DNA of 44,486 nt from Candidatus Gastranaerophilales bacterium (GCA_944326675.1 CALVET010000061.1:1-44486); one strand, 5' to 3'. Counted from the first letter of the stretch, positions 9,024 to 23,199 are shown. The notes: generated from the sequence alone by a model not told the origin. Numbers and translations are program-made.

Positions 9024-10076
9024 ATGAGATATTTGGGATTAATTGAAAAATACAGAAAATATTTACCTGTCGGAGATGATACTCCAATTATAAGTCTTTG
9101 TGAAGGCAACACCCCTTTAATTAAAGCAAAGAATTTACCTCAGGCAATCGGGGTTGATGCTGAAATTTATTTTAAATATGAAGGATTAAACCCAACCGGA
9201 AGTTTCAAGGATAGAGGCATGACAATGGCAGTAACAAAAGCTGTTGAAAATGGCTCAAATGCAATTATTTGTGCTTCAACAGGAAATACATCCGCTTCTG
9301 CTGCAGCTTATGCTGCAAGAGCTAAAATAAAATGTTATGTTTTAATTCCGGATGGCCATATTGCAATGGGAAAATTATCTCAGGCTATGATGTATGGTGC
9401 AAAAGTTATTGCTATTAACGGCAATTTTGATAATGCATTGGATGCAGTTCGGGAAATTTCATCCAAATATCCGATTACGCTTGTAAATTCGGTTAACCCG
9501 TATAGAATTGAAGGTCAAAAAACAGGCGCATTTGAAATAGTTGATGCTCTTGATGATGCACCTGATTATCACTTTATTCCTGTTGGAAATGCGGGAAATA
9601 TAACAGCTTATTGGAAGGGTTATAAAGAATATTTTGAAAATAAAAAATGTTCAAAATTGCCTAAAATGATGGGAATACAAGCATGTGGCGCTGCTCCTAT
9701 TGTATTGGGCCATAAAGTTGAAAATCCTGAAACAATCGCTACTGCAATAAGAATAGGAAACCCTGCAAGCTGGGAATATGCTCTTAATGCAAAAGAAGAA
9801 TCAGATGGAACAATCGATATGGTATCTGATGAGGAAATTTTAGATGCATACAGATTATTAGCTAAAACTGAAGGCATATTTGCTGAACCGGGGTCAATAG
9901 CTTCTGTTGCAGGCTTAATTAAATATAAAAATTCAATTAAAGCAGGTTCAAAAGTTGTATGTATTTTAACGGGAAATGGTTTAAAAGACCCAAAAACGGC
10001 AATTGAACATTCTAATGTTACGGTTCATAAAACTACAAGCTCTATAGATGACATTATTAAAATAATAAAGGAATAG
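9024..10076 (+). CDS. thrC: threonine synthase
   Basis: This 350-residue fold-type II PLP enzyme makes threonine from O-phosphohomoserine. The PLP lysine is K62 in [12 protein letters not shown], the phosphate-binding loop is about [12 protein letters not shown] (88-99), and the C-terminal [10 protein letters not shown] is typical of ThrC. The short bacterial form lacks the long N-terminal domain of the E. coli/yeast type. The stop-start gap from hom is a single base, with no strong Shine-Dalgarno, so translation is probably coupled. Confidence 0.94.
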   Translation: MRYLGLIEKYRKYLPVGDDTPIISLCEGNTPLIKAKNLPQAIGVDAEIYFKYEGLNPTGSFKDRGMTMAVTKAVENGSNAIICASTGNTSASAAAYAARAKIKCYVLIPDGHIAMGKLSQAMMYGAKVIAINGNFDNALDAVREISSKYPITLVNSVNPYRIEGQKTGAFEIVDALDDAPDYHFIPVGNAGNITAYWKGYKEYFENKKCSKLPKMMGIQACGAAPIVLGHKVENPETIATAIRIGNPASWEYALNAKEESDGTIDMVSDEEILDAYRLLAKTEGIFAEPGSIASVAGLIKYKNSIKAGSKVVCILTGNGLKDPKTAIEHSNVTVHKTTSSIDDIIKIIKE

Positions 10077-10085
10077 GAATAAAAA

Positions 10086-12551
10086 ATGTTGGAAAAAGAA
10101 TACTTTGCTCCAAAAATCGAGAAAAAATGGTTTGATATTTGGGAGGAAACCAATCCTTACAAAGTTGATGATAATTCGGATAAACCAAAATATTATGCTT
10201 TGTCAATGTTTCCGTACCCATCAGGAAAACTGCACATGGGACATGTTAGGAATTATACGATAACTGACGTTGTAGCAAGATTTAAACGTGCTCAAGGATA
10301 TAATGTATTGCATCCGATGGGTTGGGATAGTTTCGGTTTGCCGGCAGAAAATGCTGCAATTCAACATGGTGCCAATCCTCAAAAATGGACTCTTGATAAT
10401 ATCGAATATATGAAAAAACAGCTTAAAATGCTTGGTTTATCTGTTGATTGGTCAAGAGAAGTAACAACTTGTCTGCCTGATTATTACAAATGGACACAAT
10501 GGCTATTTTTGCAATTATATAAAAAAGGCTTAGCCTATAAAAAAACTGCTCCTGTAAACTGGTGTGATAAATGTCATACTGTATTAGCAAATGAACAAGT
10601 AATAGATGGCAAATGCTGGAGATGTGACAGTGAAGTTACAAAGAAAAATTTATCACAATGGTTTTTGAAGATTACCGATTATTCTGAAGAACTATTAAAA
10701 GATTTAGAGCTTTTAAAAGGCTGGGGTGACAATGTAAAAACCATGCAGGCAAACTGGATAGGTAAATCTACAGGTGCAATTTTAAAATTTAAAGTTAAAG
10801 AAATTGACGGGCTTGAAATCCCTGTTTATACAACAAGAGCTGATACTGTATATGGAATTACTTATCTTGTTGTTGCGCCTGAATATAAAGATATTGAAAA
10901 ATTAACAACGCCTGAAAATCTTGAGGCAGTTACAAAATATAGAGAAAACGCAAAAAAACTTTCTGAAATTGAAAGACTTTCAACCGAAAGAGTAAAAACA
11001 GGTGTTCCTTTGGGAACACATATAATAAATCCATTCACAGGCAGAGTTTGTCCTATATGGGTTGCGGATTATGCTTTAGTTGATTATGGCACAGGCGCTG
11101 TTATGGCTGTACCATATCATGATGAACGTGATTTTGATTTTGCAAAAAAATATAACCTTCCAATGATTCAAGTAATTACCGGTGATGATTTTGAAGAAGG
11201 TAAATGCTATATTGAAAAAGGTACATTGATAAATAGCGCTCAATTTGACGGTATGAAAGCAATGGAAGCCAGAGATAAAATAACTCAATATGCAAAAGAA
11301 CAAGGATTTGGAGAATTTAAGACTCAATACAGGCTCCGTGACTGGCTGATTTCGCGCCAAAGGTACTGGGGTGCGCCAATTCCGATTGTATATTGTCCTA
11401 ATTGCGGCGAAGTTGCGGTTGATGAAAAGGATTTACCTGTTAAATTACCGGAAGATGTTGATTTTTCAGTTCAGGGAAAATCACCTATTGAAACCAGCCC
11501 GACATTTAAATATACAACATGCCCTAAATGCGGCGCTAAAGCTCTAAGAGATACGGACACGATGGATACGTTTATGTGTTCAAGCTGGTATTATATGAGA
11601 TATGCGGACGCCCGTAACGATAAAGAATGTTTTAATCGAGATAAGGTTAATAAATGGCTGCCTGTTGACCAATACATAGGTGGAATAGAACATGCTATTT
11701 TGCACTTATTATATTCAAGATTTTTCACAAAAGCATTAAGAGATTGCAAACTTCTTGATTTTGATGAACCTTTCTCAAATCTTTTAACTCAAGGTATGGT
11801 CTTAAAAGACGGTTCAAAAATGTCTAAATCAAAGGGTAATACTGTTGATCCCGATGATATATACAAAAATTACGGAGCCGACACGGCAAGACTGTTTATT
11901 TTATCTGATTCACCGCCGGCACGTGATTTTGACTGGACTGACGCAGGTGTAGAAGGCTGCTATAAATTCATTTCAAGAGTTTATCGCTTATATTCTAAAT
12001 TCCAAGATAATATAAAACTTGATTGGAATTTTGACGTTAAGTCTTTGTCTAAAAAAGATGAAAACATGGTAAGAGAAGTTCATATTTCAATTAAAAAAAT
12101 CACAAATGATATTGAAAATGAGTTTCAATTTAATACTGTAATTTCAAGATATCGTGAATTTACAAATGCAATATATGAATATATTAAAGATGAAAAGTCA
12201 ATTAATTATGACGTTTTGAGTTTTGCGCTTTTAACGTTGTTGAAATTAATTTCTCCGGTGTGTGTATTTATGAGCGAAGAAATTTATTCTCAATTAGGAG
12301 CTAAAGATTCAATTCATGGACTATTATGGCCTAAATATGATGAAAATCTTGCTAAATCATCTTCAATTACTTTAATTGTTCAAGTTAACGGCAAAATAAA
12401 AGATAAAATTGAAGCTGACGAAGGTTTATCAAATGATGAACTGGAAAATTTGGCTAAAACATCGTCTAAAGTACAAGAAGCCATAAGCGGAAAAACAATA
12501 GTTAAAACAATAGTTGTACCTAACAAATTGGTAAATATTGTAGTTAAATAA
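10086..12551 (+). CDS. leuS: leucine--tRNA ligase
   Basis: A class I synthetase of 821 residues. HIGH motif at 50-53 (GKLHMGHVRNYT), zinc-type cysteines in WCDKCHTVLANEQ and CWRCDSEV (about 158-182), an editing CP1 domain with TTRADTVYGITYL, a second cysteine pair CPNCGEVA, and KMSKSKGNTV (M at 579). The C-terminal VQVNGKIKDKI segment is the LeuRS-specific tRNA-binding end. AGGAAT precedes the ATG by 6 bases. It lies 9 bases after thrC, so it is likely co-transcribed with hom-thrC. Confidence 0.97.
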   Translation: MLEKEYFAPKIEKKWFDIWEETNPYKVDDNSDKPKYYALSMFPYPSGKLHMGHVRNYTITDVVARFKRAQGYNVLHPMGWDSFGLPAENAAIQHGANPQKWTLDNIEYMKKQLKMLGLSVDWSREVTTCLPDYYKWTQWLFLQLYKKGLAYKKTAPVNWCDKCHTVLANEQVIDGKCWRCDSEVTKKNLSQWFLKITDYSEELLKDLELLKGWGDNVKTMQANWIGKSTGAILKFKVKEIDGLEIPVYTTRADTVYGITYLVVAPEYKDIEKLTTPENLEAVTKYRENAKKLSEIERLSTERVKTGVPLGTHIINPFTGRVCPIWVADYALVDYGTGAVMAVPYHDERDFDFAKKYNLPMIQVITGDDFEEGKCYIEKGTLINSAQFDGMKAMEARDKITQYAKEQGFGEFKTQYRLRDWLISRQRYWGAPIPIVYCPNCGEVAVDEKDLPVKLPEDVDFSVQGKSPIETSPTFKYTTCPKCGAKALRDTDTMDTFMCSSWYYMRYADARNDKECFNRDKVNKWLPVDQYIGGIEHAILHLLYSRFFTKALRDCKLLDFDEPFSNLLTQGMVLKDGSKMSKSKGNTVDPDDIYKNYGADTARLFILSDSPPARDFDWTDAGVEGCYKFISRVYRLYSKFQDNIKLDWNFDVKSLSKKDENMVREVHISIKKITNDIENEFQFNTVISRYREFTNAIYEYIKDEKSINYDVLSFALLTLLKLISPVCVFMSEEIYSQLGAKDSIHGLLWPKYDENLAKSSSITLIVQVNGKIKDKIEADEGLSNDELENLAKTSSKVQEAISGKTIVKTIVVPNKLVNIVVK

Positions 12552-12553
12552 TT

Positions 12554-12577
12554 AAAGGAGCCATAAGGCTCCTTTTT
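12554..12577. terminator. bidirectional terminator between leuS and deoB
   Basis: AAAGGAGCC (12554-12562), loop ATAA, GGCTCCTTT (12567-12575), then further T. On the minus strand it also ends in T, so it can serve both convergent genes. Confidence 0.85.
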
Positions 12578-12583
12578 TAATTT

Positions 12584-13717
12584 TTATTTTAAAAGATAAT
12601 CTGCTACAACTTTACTTACGTATGACAGAGAATCCTTTAAACCTTCATTTTGGGGTTTGATTTTTTTTGAATACATTAAATAGGGCACCATTTCTCTTGT
12701 ATGGTCTGTACCTTTAAATGTTGGATCGCATCCATGGTCAGCAGTAATTATAATCATATCTTGTTCAGACATTGCATTTATAAATTTTTCAAGAAAAGAA
12801 TCTATTTCTTCAATAGCTTTTTTATAGCCTAGTGAGTCGCGTCTATGACCATATAGCATATCTGTATCAACAAGATTTGTAAATATAAAATCGGCATCTG
12901 AACTTTTAATTGCTTCAAGAGTTTTATTTAGCCCATCGGTATTGCCTTTAGTCAGAACTTTTTCGCTGACCCCTGAACCGACAAAAATATCATAAATTTT
13001 TCCTATTCCAAGAACTTTTTTGTTATTTTTTTCTAAGATATTTAGTAAAGTATCCTTTGGCGGTTGAACTGAATAATCGTGTCTTAAAGCACCAATTCTC
13101 GTTGGTTTACCGTCAATTAGTCTATAAGGGCGAGCTATTACTCTTGAAATACCGTATTTTTTTTCATCAAGTATTCTTCTTGCAATTTTACACCATTCAT
13201 ATAATGTTTCCACGGGAATTAAGTCAATGTCAACGGCAACTTGAAAAACACTATCTGCGGAGGTATATATAATTGGAAAATGGGTTTTTTGATGCTGTTC
13301 ATTTAAATCTTCAATAATTTTTGTCCCTGAAGCAGGGTAATTACCTAAAATTCCTTTGCAATCGGTTTGTTGAATAAATTCATTAATTAAATCATCGTCA
13401 AATTTTGAATATGTTTTAAATGGGGTGTCTAATATAAGTCCCATCATTTCCCAATGACCGGTTGTAGTATCTTTACCTTTTGATTTAAGCATTAACTTAG
13501 CGTATGAAGCAATGTTATTTGAGGTTTTATTTACTCCGTTGATTTCTATGATATTGCCAAGTCCCCATTTTTCAAAGTTTGGGACATTTAAACCGCCTTC
13601 TTTTTTTGCAATGTTTGCTATGGTGTTACAAGTTAAATCATCGTTATATTCTGCCGCATCGGGCATTGCACCGCAACCCATTGAATCAATTACAACAACA
13701 ATTGCTCTTTTTTTCAT
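12584..13717 (-). CDS. deoB: phosphopentomutase
   Basis: 377 residues of the alkaline-phosphatase superfamily. It interconverts ribose- or deoxyribose-1-phosphate and the 5-phosphate in nucleoside salvage. The N-terminal metal site is VVIDSMGCGAMPDAAEYND (about 8-26). The phospho-acceptor Thr region includes DTTTGHWEMMGL (about 79-90), and the C-terminal metal ligands lie in ADHGCDPTFKGTDHTREMVP (about 325-344). GAGGT is 5 bases before the ATG. It lies 7 bases after the decarboxylase-family gene and is likely in one transcript with it, though the functions are not obviously linked. Confidence 0.95.
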   Translation of the reverse strand: MKKRAIVVVIDSMGCGAMPDAAEYNDDLTCNTIANIAKKEGGLNVPNFEKWGLGNIIEINGVNKTSNNIASYAKLMLKSKGKDTTTGHWEMMGLILDTPFKTYSKFDDDLINEFIQQTDCKGILGNYPASGTKIIEDLNEQHQKTHFPIIYTSADSVFQVAVDIDLIPVETLYEWCKIARRILDEKKYGISRVIARPYRLIDGKPTRIGALRHDYSVQPPKDTLLNILEKNNKKVLGIGKIYDIFVGSGVSEKVLTKGNTDGLNKTLEAIKSSDADFIFTNLVDTDMLYGHRRDSLGYKKAIEEIDSFLEKFINAMSEQDMIIITADHGCDPTFKGTDHTREMVPYLMYSKKIKPQNEGLKDSLSYVSKVVADYLLK

Positions 13718-13724
13718 AAATACC

Positions 13725-15036
13725 TCAAGCTATAATCTCAACATCATTGTTCAAATAATTTAAATGCCATTTTTGAATTGCTTCTCCAGGATATAATAAT
13801 CCGATTCCCGGAGGATAGGGCATAATTATTTTATTTGATATTTTTAATAATGAATCATTTTTATTAACGTAAATGTATTCTCTATTATACGCATTTACAG
13901 GCTGTAATTTCACAATTGGATAGGGTTGAAAATCCATATTTTGAAATTCAAAAGAAGGATTTGTTTTAATTTTTTTAAGTGCATTTTTTAATTTTTCAAG
14001 TTTTTGTTTTGTTGTACCTATGCCCGTTAAATATAAACACGAATTTTGATTGTTCATTTCATCTTCTATATTAAAATCATTAAATAAACTGTCAGATAAA
14101 TCAAAACCCGATATACCGTCTTTTCTTAATAATATTTTTGTCGGGTCATGGTTGTCTTCGCTATAGAACTCTACTCCAAATCTTTTTAATTCTGACTTGG
14201 TTTTTTCAATTTCCAACAGTAATAAATCAATTTCTTTTCTGCCTTCTTTTGAATTTAAATAATTAAAGCAAGCTTCAATATTTGCTAAGAGTGGATATGA
14301 AGGTGATGTTGTTTGAAATAAATTGAGAGAATTTTGAAAAGAAGTAATGTGAATATTTTTGATATTTGATGATACGTTTAAAATTGCCGTTTGATTCAGT
14401 GCGCCTGCAGTTTTGTGCAGTGAATTAACAGAAACATCTGCACCTTGTTCAATTGCAGTTTTGGGTAATTTATCAGAAAAATTATATAATGCACCATGGG
14501 CTTCATCAACGATTAAATATACATCGTGTTTTTTGCATATATCAGAAATTTCTTGAATATTTGAATTTATGCCTTCGTATGTAGGTGAAGTCATAATAAA
14601 AACTTTATATTGATTTAATTCAAGAGTTGATTCCAGTTTTTTAGGGTCAATTATAGTGTAAATTCCCCATTTTTCGTCAGTTTCAGGCATAAACCAATCA
14701 ACCATGCCAGCCGTTAAAACAAGCCCGTTATATACTGATTTATGGCAATTTCTTGCAACCAACACTCTATCAGCAGGGTTAATTAATGTTTTCATTGCTG
14801 CAAGCATTGCGGTTGTTGCGCCTTGAATTGAAAAAAAAGTCTGTTTTGTTTTTAATATGTCAGAAACCTTGCCTTGTGCCATTAAAATTGAATTAACGGG
14901 ATTTTGGAGGTTATCAAAACCGTCAATTTCTGAATAATCGTGTTTGTAAAAAGAAGCATATTCTTGAGAAAATATTGCTTTTTGGTTATGTGACGGCGTT
15001 GTAAAAATAGTTCTATCGAGCTTTTTTGTTAATAAT

Positions 15037-15050
<14 letters not shown>
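13725..15050 (-). CDS. Orn/Lys/Arg decarboxylase-family PLP enzyme
   Basis: 441 residues, the compact form without the wing domain of inducible enterobacterial enzymes (compare Bacillus SpeA/YaaO). Visible: TPSHNQ near the N-terminus, FSIQGATTAMLAAMKTL (about 73-89), NCHKSVYNG, IVDEAHGALYNF (Asp for the PLP pyridine nitrogen) and the Schiff-base lysine in VNSLHKTAGALNQTA (about 212-226). The C-terminal group II decarboxylase domain ends PYPPGIGLLYPGE. It probably decarboxylates arginine or lysine to feed polyamine synthesis; substrate not determined. Its ATG is only 23 bp from the divergent ligA ATG. Confidence 0.85.
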
Positions 15051-17810
<2,760 letters not shown>

Positions 17811-17933
17811 TTTACTTGCAATTTAATGATATTAATGCTATTTTAAAATTACCGGCACTGGATGGAATAATCTGGTATGGTTTTAAGTTTTAAGTGCTAA
17901 TTATATCAACAAGTAGTTTATCACGGATAATTT

Positions 17934-20900
17934 GTGAAATATACGTTTAATAACAAATATTTAAAAGATAATTCAAAGCCCGGTTCATACAGACGTGGTT
18001 ATGAGACCTTTCAAAAAGGCATGGTTGAAGATATAAAATTCAACGAAAATATTGTAAGAGCAAAGGTAAAAGGTAATTTCAAACCACATTATGAAACAGG
18101 GATTAAATTTACAAAAGCTGGTGCTAAGCCGACATGTAATTGTCCGCTCGAAGAGCCATGGTGTAAGCATGCTGTTGCTTTGGGTTTTGCTTCATTAAAA
18201 AATCATTTTTGGGATGAATATTTATATGAAAAATTTGATATAGAACCAAATTTGATTGACGAAGAACTGCCGATGAATGAAAACCCTATGGGTGATTTTA
18301 TATTTCATTTTAACCCGAAACGTCGTCAGAATTTCTTTTCAATTCTTGTAATGAACAGACACACAAAAAAAGTAATAAGGGACTTAGAGGCTGTTTTTAA
18401 ACAAATTATACAACGCCAAAGGGAAGAGGAAAATTTTGAACTGAATAATTCTCAAAAGCTGGAAGTTGTTATGTTTAAAATGCTCTTAAGTCAATCGAGG
18501 CTTGATAAAAAATCTGGCTGGTACGATGTTCAAATCAATAAATTTGACGAATTTTTCAGAATGTTATCCAAAATGGATGATGTAATTGACGCTAAAACAC
18601 ATAAAAAAATTCGCTTTAGCTCCACAATTTGGAATTTGTGCTTAGATGTTAATGTTTCTTATGTTGGAAATGTTTTATTAAGTTTATATTGGAAGAGAAA
18701 TGATATTGACGAAATATACCCCTTTGAAGAAGTAAGATATTTTTCAAGACAATTAAAATGGGGCAGATATAAGGACGTAATTTTTCAGACAGATACTTCT
18801 GTTAGTGTTGTTCCTCAAAATTTAACTAAATCAAGTTTTTCAGATATAAAAGACGCAGATGGCGGCAAATTTGTATATGAAGAGCTTCCTAAACTAAAAG
18901 AAGTAATGACAGTTAACATGTCTGAAGAAATGGAAAAATTAACGTTCGAAAAACGTCCGCCAAAATGCATTGTTGAGCTTGGTGTTGATTATGATCAATC
19001 CTTGAAAGCTTCATTGGAATTTGAATATGACGGCGTTAGGGTTCCTTATCAAAAGCAATATAAAAGCCCTTATGTTACCATTAAAGATCCACAAAAGGAC
19101 CTTTTGTACTGGATAAAAAGAGATATGCAATTTGAGCAAGCTGCCTATCAAATGCTTTTAGCTTGCAGGTTCGCTCCTGTTCAATCAAATAATTTGGCCC
19201 TTGATAAAGAGTATGCAATTGATTTTTACAATTACTATATTTCAAAAGCAGGGGACGGTTGGGAATTTATTGAAAAGGATGATTTATCTTTTTATAAGTT
19301 AAATAAAAAAGGCTTAAAATTAATTGCCGACATTGATTTTTCTCAAGAAGGTACAGATAAATTTGAAATAAAATTAAAAGGTTTGGCAGATGATAAAGAA
19401 GTTGATTTTGAAAAAATCATAGATTTAACTTATGAAGGCGCTAAATATTATAATATTCCCCAAGGGGGGCAAGTTTCAATACCTACAGATGACGTATTAT
19501 CTTTATTGAAATCTTTTAATACGTACGATGTTTATAAAAATGATGAAGATAAATACATAGTTAAAACTTACCGTGCAGGCGTTGTTTCTGAAATGGAGAA
19601 AATGGGCATAAGCCTTAAAATGAGCAGAAGTTTTTCAAAATTTTGGAAAGAAATTTCAACTTTTTCAACTATGGATACTACCCCTTTACCTAAGAACTTA
19701 AAAGCTGATTTACGTGAATATCAATTAAAAGGTTTTAGTTGGCTTTGGTTTTTATATAAATATGGCTTAAATGGGGTATTGGCTGATGACATGGGGCTTG
19801 GAAAAACAGTTCAAACATTGGCTCTATTACAAAAAGCAAAAGAGAAGGATCAAAAAGAGCCTAGTTTAGTAGTTTGTCCGACTAGCGTTGTATTTAACTG
19901 AGAAAAAGAAATTGAAAAATTTGCTCCGAATTTGAAATATCTAACCCTTTCTGGTACAGAAAGAAAGAAAAAATTTACCGAAATATCAAAATACGATGTT
20001 GTAATCACAAGTTATGCGCTTGTGAGAAGAGATATTGAAGAATTAAAAAAAGAAACATTCAGATATGTAATTTTAGATGAATCACAAAACATTAAAAATT
20101 ACCAAAGTCAAACATCAAAAGCTTGTAAAATGCTCAATTCAAAACATAGGCTTGCTCTTTCAGGTACACCAATTGAAAACAAATTGGAAGAATTGTGGTC
20201 TGTTTTTGATTTTCTTATGCCGGGATTTTTGTTTGATACGAATGAATTTATTCACAGGTTTGTTACTCCAATTGTTGAAAACGAGGATACAGAAGTTCAA
20301 AAGCGTCTAAAATCTCAAATTTATCCGTTTATCTTAAGACGTATGAAAAGAGATGTTGCCAAAGATTTACCGGATAAGATTGAATCAGTTGCATATTGCG
20401 AACTTACGCCTGATCAAAAGGATTTATATTTACAAGTTCTTGATTCAACAAAAGAAGAATTATTTAAATCTATTGAAACTGTCGGACTTGAAAAATCCAG
20501 AATGTCGATTTTCTCTGCATTATTGAGATTAAGACAAATATGCTGCCATCCTCGTTTGTATGATAAAGAAGGCAAACTGGGAATAAATGAATCAGGTAAA
20601 TTTGAACAGCTGCAATCAATGCTTGAGGAAATAATTTCTGAAAAACACAGAATTCTTTTATTCTCTCAATTTGTCGGCATGCTTGATATTATTCAAGATT
20701 GGCTGCAAAAGAAAGGAATTAAGCACGAGTATCTTTCAGGTAAAACAAAAGACCGTCAAGCTGTTGTAGAAAGATTTAATGAGGACCCCACAATTCCGAT
20801 TATGCTTGTTTCACTAAAAGCCGGCGGTACAGGATTAAACCTTACAGGCGCAGATTATGTTATACATTATGATCCATGGTGGAATCCTGCAGTTGAAGAC

Positions 20901-21101
20901 CAAGCAACAGATAGAGCTTATCGTATTGGTCAAACCAAGAAAGTATTTGTTTACCGCTTAATTACTAAAAATACCGTTGAAGAAAAAATTCAAGCACTTA
21001 AATCTAAAAAACGCTCGCTTGTTGATAGCGTAATTTCAATAGACAGAAATATAGTAAAATCTCTAACATATCAAGATATTAAAGATATATTTTCAATTTA
21101 G
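17934..21101 (+). pseudogene. SWIM-SNF2 family DEAD/H helicase interrupted by one in-frame TGA (19899-19901)
   Basis: One 1,055-codon frame encodes a Swi2/Snf2 ATPase. A SWIM zinc finger [12 protein letters not shown] lies at about 66-77, followed by an SNF2_N region, Walker [13 protein letters not shown] (about 619-630), motif II LDESQNIKNY, SGTPIENKLEELWSVFDFL, and the C-terminal helicase half with LVSLKAGGTGLNLT and QATDRAYRIGQTKKV. Codon 656 is TGA, exactly where the family has Trp (VVFN-x-EKEIEKFAP). The frame is intact on both sides. The break separates Walker A from motif II, so neither half would work alone. The downstream half has no ATG or ribosome site near 19932 (only a TTG). The start is GTG at 17934, two codons after an in-frame stop. 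This is a recent nonsense mutation, a base-call error, or UGA read-through. Confidence 0.85.
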
Positions 21102-21138
21102 ATGAATATAAAAATAAAATTTAAGGTTGTTTGATGAA

Positions 21139-22230
21139 TTATTCATCAACTTCTGCCAATTTTTCCAATTTTAATTTTTGGTCGTATTCAACTAAAGCAT
21201 CTATTAATTTATCTAAATTTCCTTCAATAACTTCTCTAACGTCAAAATTTTGACCTATTCTATGGTCTGTTAATCTGCCTTGAGGGAAGTTATATGTCCT
21301 TATTCTTTCGCTTCTGTCGCCTGTACCAACCTGAGAACGTCTTAAGTCGGTAACTTCCTGCATTTGTTTTTGAACTTCCATATCGTAAAGTTTTGCTTTT
21401 AAAATTTGCAAAGCTCTTTCTTTATTTTGCAGTTGAGAACGTTCTTCAGTACAGAATATCATGATGCCTGTAGGTTTGTGGAAGACTCTTGCAGCAGTTT
21501 CAACTTTATTTACATTTTGACCGCCTGCACCGCCTGAACGAGCAGTTGTGATTTCTATATCATTCATGTTGAGTTCTATTTCAACATCATCAACTTCAGG
21601 CATAACGGCAACAGTTGCAGTTGAAGTATGAACCCTACCTTGAGATTCTGTTTGAGGAACTCTTTGAACCCTATGAACACCGGATTCATATTTTAATCTT
21701 GAATAAATATCATCTCCGCCTTTAACTGAAATAACAACTTCGGATACACCGCCAGCTTCACATTCATTAATAGAAAGAATTTTTGTTTGCCAGCCTTTAC
21801 TTTGTGCATATCTTAAATACATGCGCATTAAATCGCCTGCAAAAATATTAGCCTCATCGCCGCCCGCAGAGCCCCTGATTTCAAGCATGATATCTTTTTC
21901 ATCCATTGGATCTTTAGGGAGTAATAAAACCTTCAGACGATGTTCATAATCTTGTATTTTTTGCTCATTTGAAGAAATTTCATTATTCAGAAATTCTCTC
22001 ATTGTTGCATCTTTTTCACCATGAAGCATTTCTTTTGCTTCATCGATGGCTTCTTTCGCAGCTTTATACTGGTAATATATATTAACAGTTTCTTCCATGG
22101 TTTTTCTTTGTTTAGATAAATCACGGAATTTTTCGTAATCTTGGATAACTTCAGGTTTAGATAAAGTAACACCTAGTTCTTGGTATTTCTTTTCAATTTT
22201 TTCAACTTTTTCAAACATTGAATTATCCAT
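21139..22230 (-). CDS. prfA: peptide chain release factor 1
   Basis: 363 residues. GGQ motif in [16 protein letters not shown] (about 225-240) for peptidyl-tRNA hydrolysis, with domain 3 ending [15 protein letters not shown]. It recognises UAA and UAG. The start was placed at ATG 22230 ([12 protein letters not shown], typical RF1 N-terminus); a longer in-frame start at 22341 only reads thyX in another frame. The ATG lies at the end of a 15-base A-run (plus-strand T 22230-22244) that also ends thyX; GGAAG lies just upstream of that run. The overlap with thyX is 8 bases. Confidence 0.95.
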   Translation of the reverse strand: MDNSMFEKVEKIEKKYQELGVTLSKPEVIQDYEKFRDLSKQRKTMEETVNIYYQYKAAKEAIDEAKEMLHGEKDATMREFLNNEISSNEQKIQDYEHRLKVLLLPKDPMDEKDIMLEIRGSAGGDEANIFAGDLMRMYLRYAQSKGWQTKILSINECEAGGVSEVVISVKGGDDIYSRLKYESGVHRVQRVPQTESQGRVHTSTATVAVMPEVDDVEIELNMNDIEITTARSGGAGGQNVNKVETAARVFHKPTGIMIFCTEERSQLQNKERALQILKAKLYDMEVQKQMQEVTDLRRSQVGTGDRSERIRTYNFPQGRLTDHRIGQNFDVREVIEGNLDKLIDALVEYDQKLKLEKLAEVDE

Positions 22231-22918
22231 TTTTTTTTTTTTTTCTTCCACAAGACTTTTCTTCATCACAATAGCCAAGTCTCTCGCATTTTGGTACAAG
22301 ATGTTCTTTGAGCCATGGCTCTCTTTCTTCAACCAGCGCACACATTCTTTTAACAGCCAATCTTATTTCAAGCTGTGCACGAGTACAAAGTCTTAAATTT
22401 GCTAGATGTATAAGTTCTCTTAAATTAAGACTTACTACCATTGAACTTGCAGTTGCATTAGGTAAAATCGCTCTTGCGTCTTCGCCTTTTATGCCATTTT
22501 CAATAAATTCTTGATATAAATTAGCAGTTTCTCGCATGTGAATTAAAAATTTGTCGTATAAATCACGCTTTGCTTCAATTGCAGACGGTACTATAAAATC
22601 AAATTCACCTTTTTCTTTAACATATCTTTGAGATTTTTGAGAAAAGCTCATGTGTCTATGTCTGACTAATTGATGAGTAGCAGCGCGAGATATATTGTTT
22701 ATTGCAAAAGTAACTTGAATGTGCTCAATTGTTGAATAGTGACCTGAAGAAATAACTTTTCTTATTAAATTTAGTTTCTTTTCAGTGTCGTCAGTTAAAT
22801 TTTCGTATATATCCACAGCTCCTTCGGGACTGTAGCATGTTCTACAGGCGGTATAAATTACATCCAAAAGATTATCCGGTATAGATATAAGAGATACTTC
22901 AAGTATAGTTTTTGGCAT
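22223..22918 (-). CDS. thyX: FAD-dependent thymidylate synthase
   Basis: 231 residues. The ThyX signature R-H-R-x7-S is at 86-96 ([11 protein letters not shown]), followed by Q-R-Y. Other family segments are [19 protein letters not shown] and [20 protein letters not shown]. It makes dTMP from dUMP using FAD, NADPH and methylene-tetrahydrofolate, replacing ThyA. The C-terminus runs into an A15 tract, giving the odd KKKK-N-G end. GGAG lies 7 bases before the ATG. rpmE is upstream and prfA overlaps downstream. Confidence 0.96.
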   Translation of the reverse strand: MPKTILEVSLISIPDNLLDVIYTACRTCYSPEGAVDIYENLTDDTEKKLNLIRKVISSGHYSTIEHIQVTFAINNISRAATHQLVRHRHMSFSQKSQRYVKEKGEFDFIVPSAIEAKRDLYDKFLIHMRETANLYQEFIENGIKGEDARAILPNATASSMVVSLNLRELIHLANLRLCTRAQLEIRLAVKRMCALVEEREPWLKEHLVPKCERLGYCDEEKSCGRKKKKNG

Positions 22919-22959
22919 AATTTACTCCTGCATTCTAATTCACATACTTTTATATAAAT

Positions 22960-22986
22960 TTTTGGCTGGTAATAAGCCAGCCAAAA
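22960..22986 (-). promoter_or_regulatory. strong hairpin between rpmE and thyX
   Basis: TTTTGGCTGG and CCAGCCAAAA form a perfect 10-bp stem with a 7-base loop. On the minus strand it is not followed by a T-run, so it looks more like an mRNA processing/stability or attenuator element than a full terminator. Confidence 0.5.
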
Positions 22987-22998
22987 GACAATTTGCAA

Positions 22999-23199
22999 CT
23001 ATTTTTTTTCGTAACGTTTTTTAAATCTTTCAACTCTACCTTCAGAGTCAAGGATTTTTTGATTTCCTGTATAAAAAGGATGGCAAGCGTTACAGATTTC
23101 AACTGTGATGTTTTCTTCAACTGAACCTGTTTCGATTTCGTTTCCACATACACATTTTATAGTTGTTTTTTTGTAATCTGGGTGAATACCTTTTTTCAT
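22999..23199 (-). CDS. rpmE: 50S ribosomal protein L31 (zinc-type)
   Basis: 66 residues. The zinc-binding C+ form: [11 protein letters not shown] (cysteines about 16 and 18) and [13 protein letters not shown] (about 36-48). AGGGAAG lies about 4 bases before the ATG. An AT-rich promoter region with TATTAT lies upstream between it and divergent lepA. Confidence 0.95.
   Translation of the reverse strand: MKKGIHPDYKKTTIKCVCGNEIETGSVEENITVEICNACHPFYTGNQKILDSEGRVERFKKRYEKK

Noticed and set aside
19899-19901. TGA reassigned to Trp genome-wide (code 4-like)
   Set aside because: lpxB and the phage ORF at 35848 end in TGA at normal lengths, Trp elsewhere is TGG, and a prfA gene says nothing against UGA stops. 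A single site does not support recoding.
19932-21101. Second half of the SNF2 gene as an independent protein
   Set aside because: The first possible start is a TTG without a Shine-Dalgarno, and the fragment lacks Walker A. It is the distal part of one interrupted gene.
22231-22341. Longer start for prfA
   Set aside because: It reads thyX in another frame and is not RF1-like; it matters only if slippage at the A-tract occurs.
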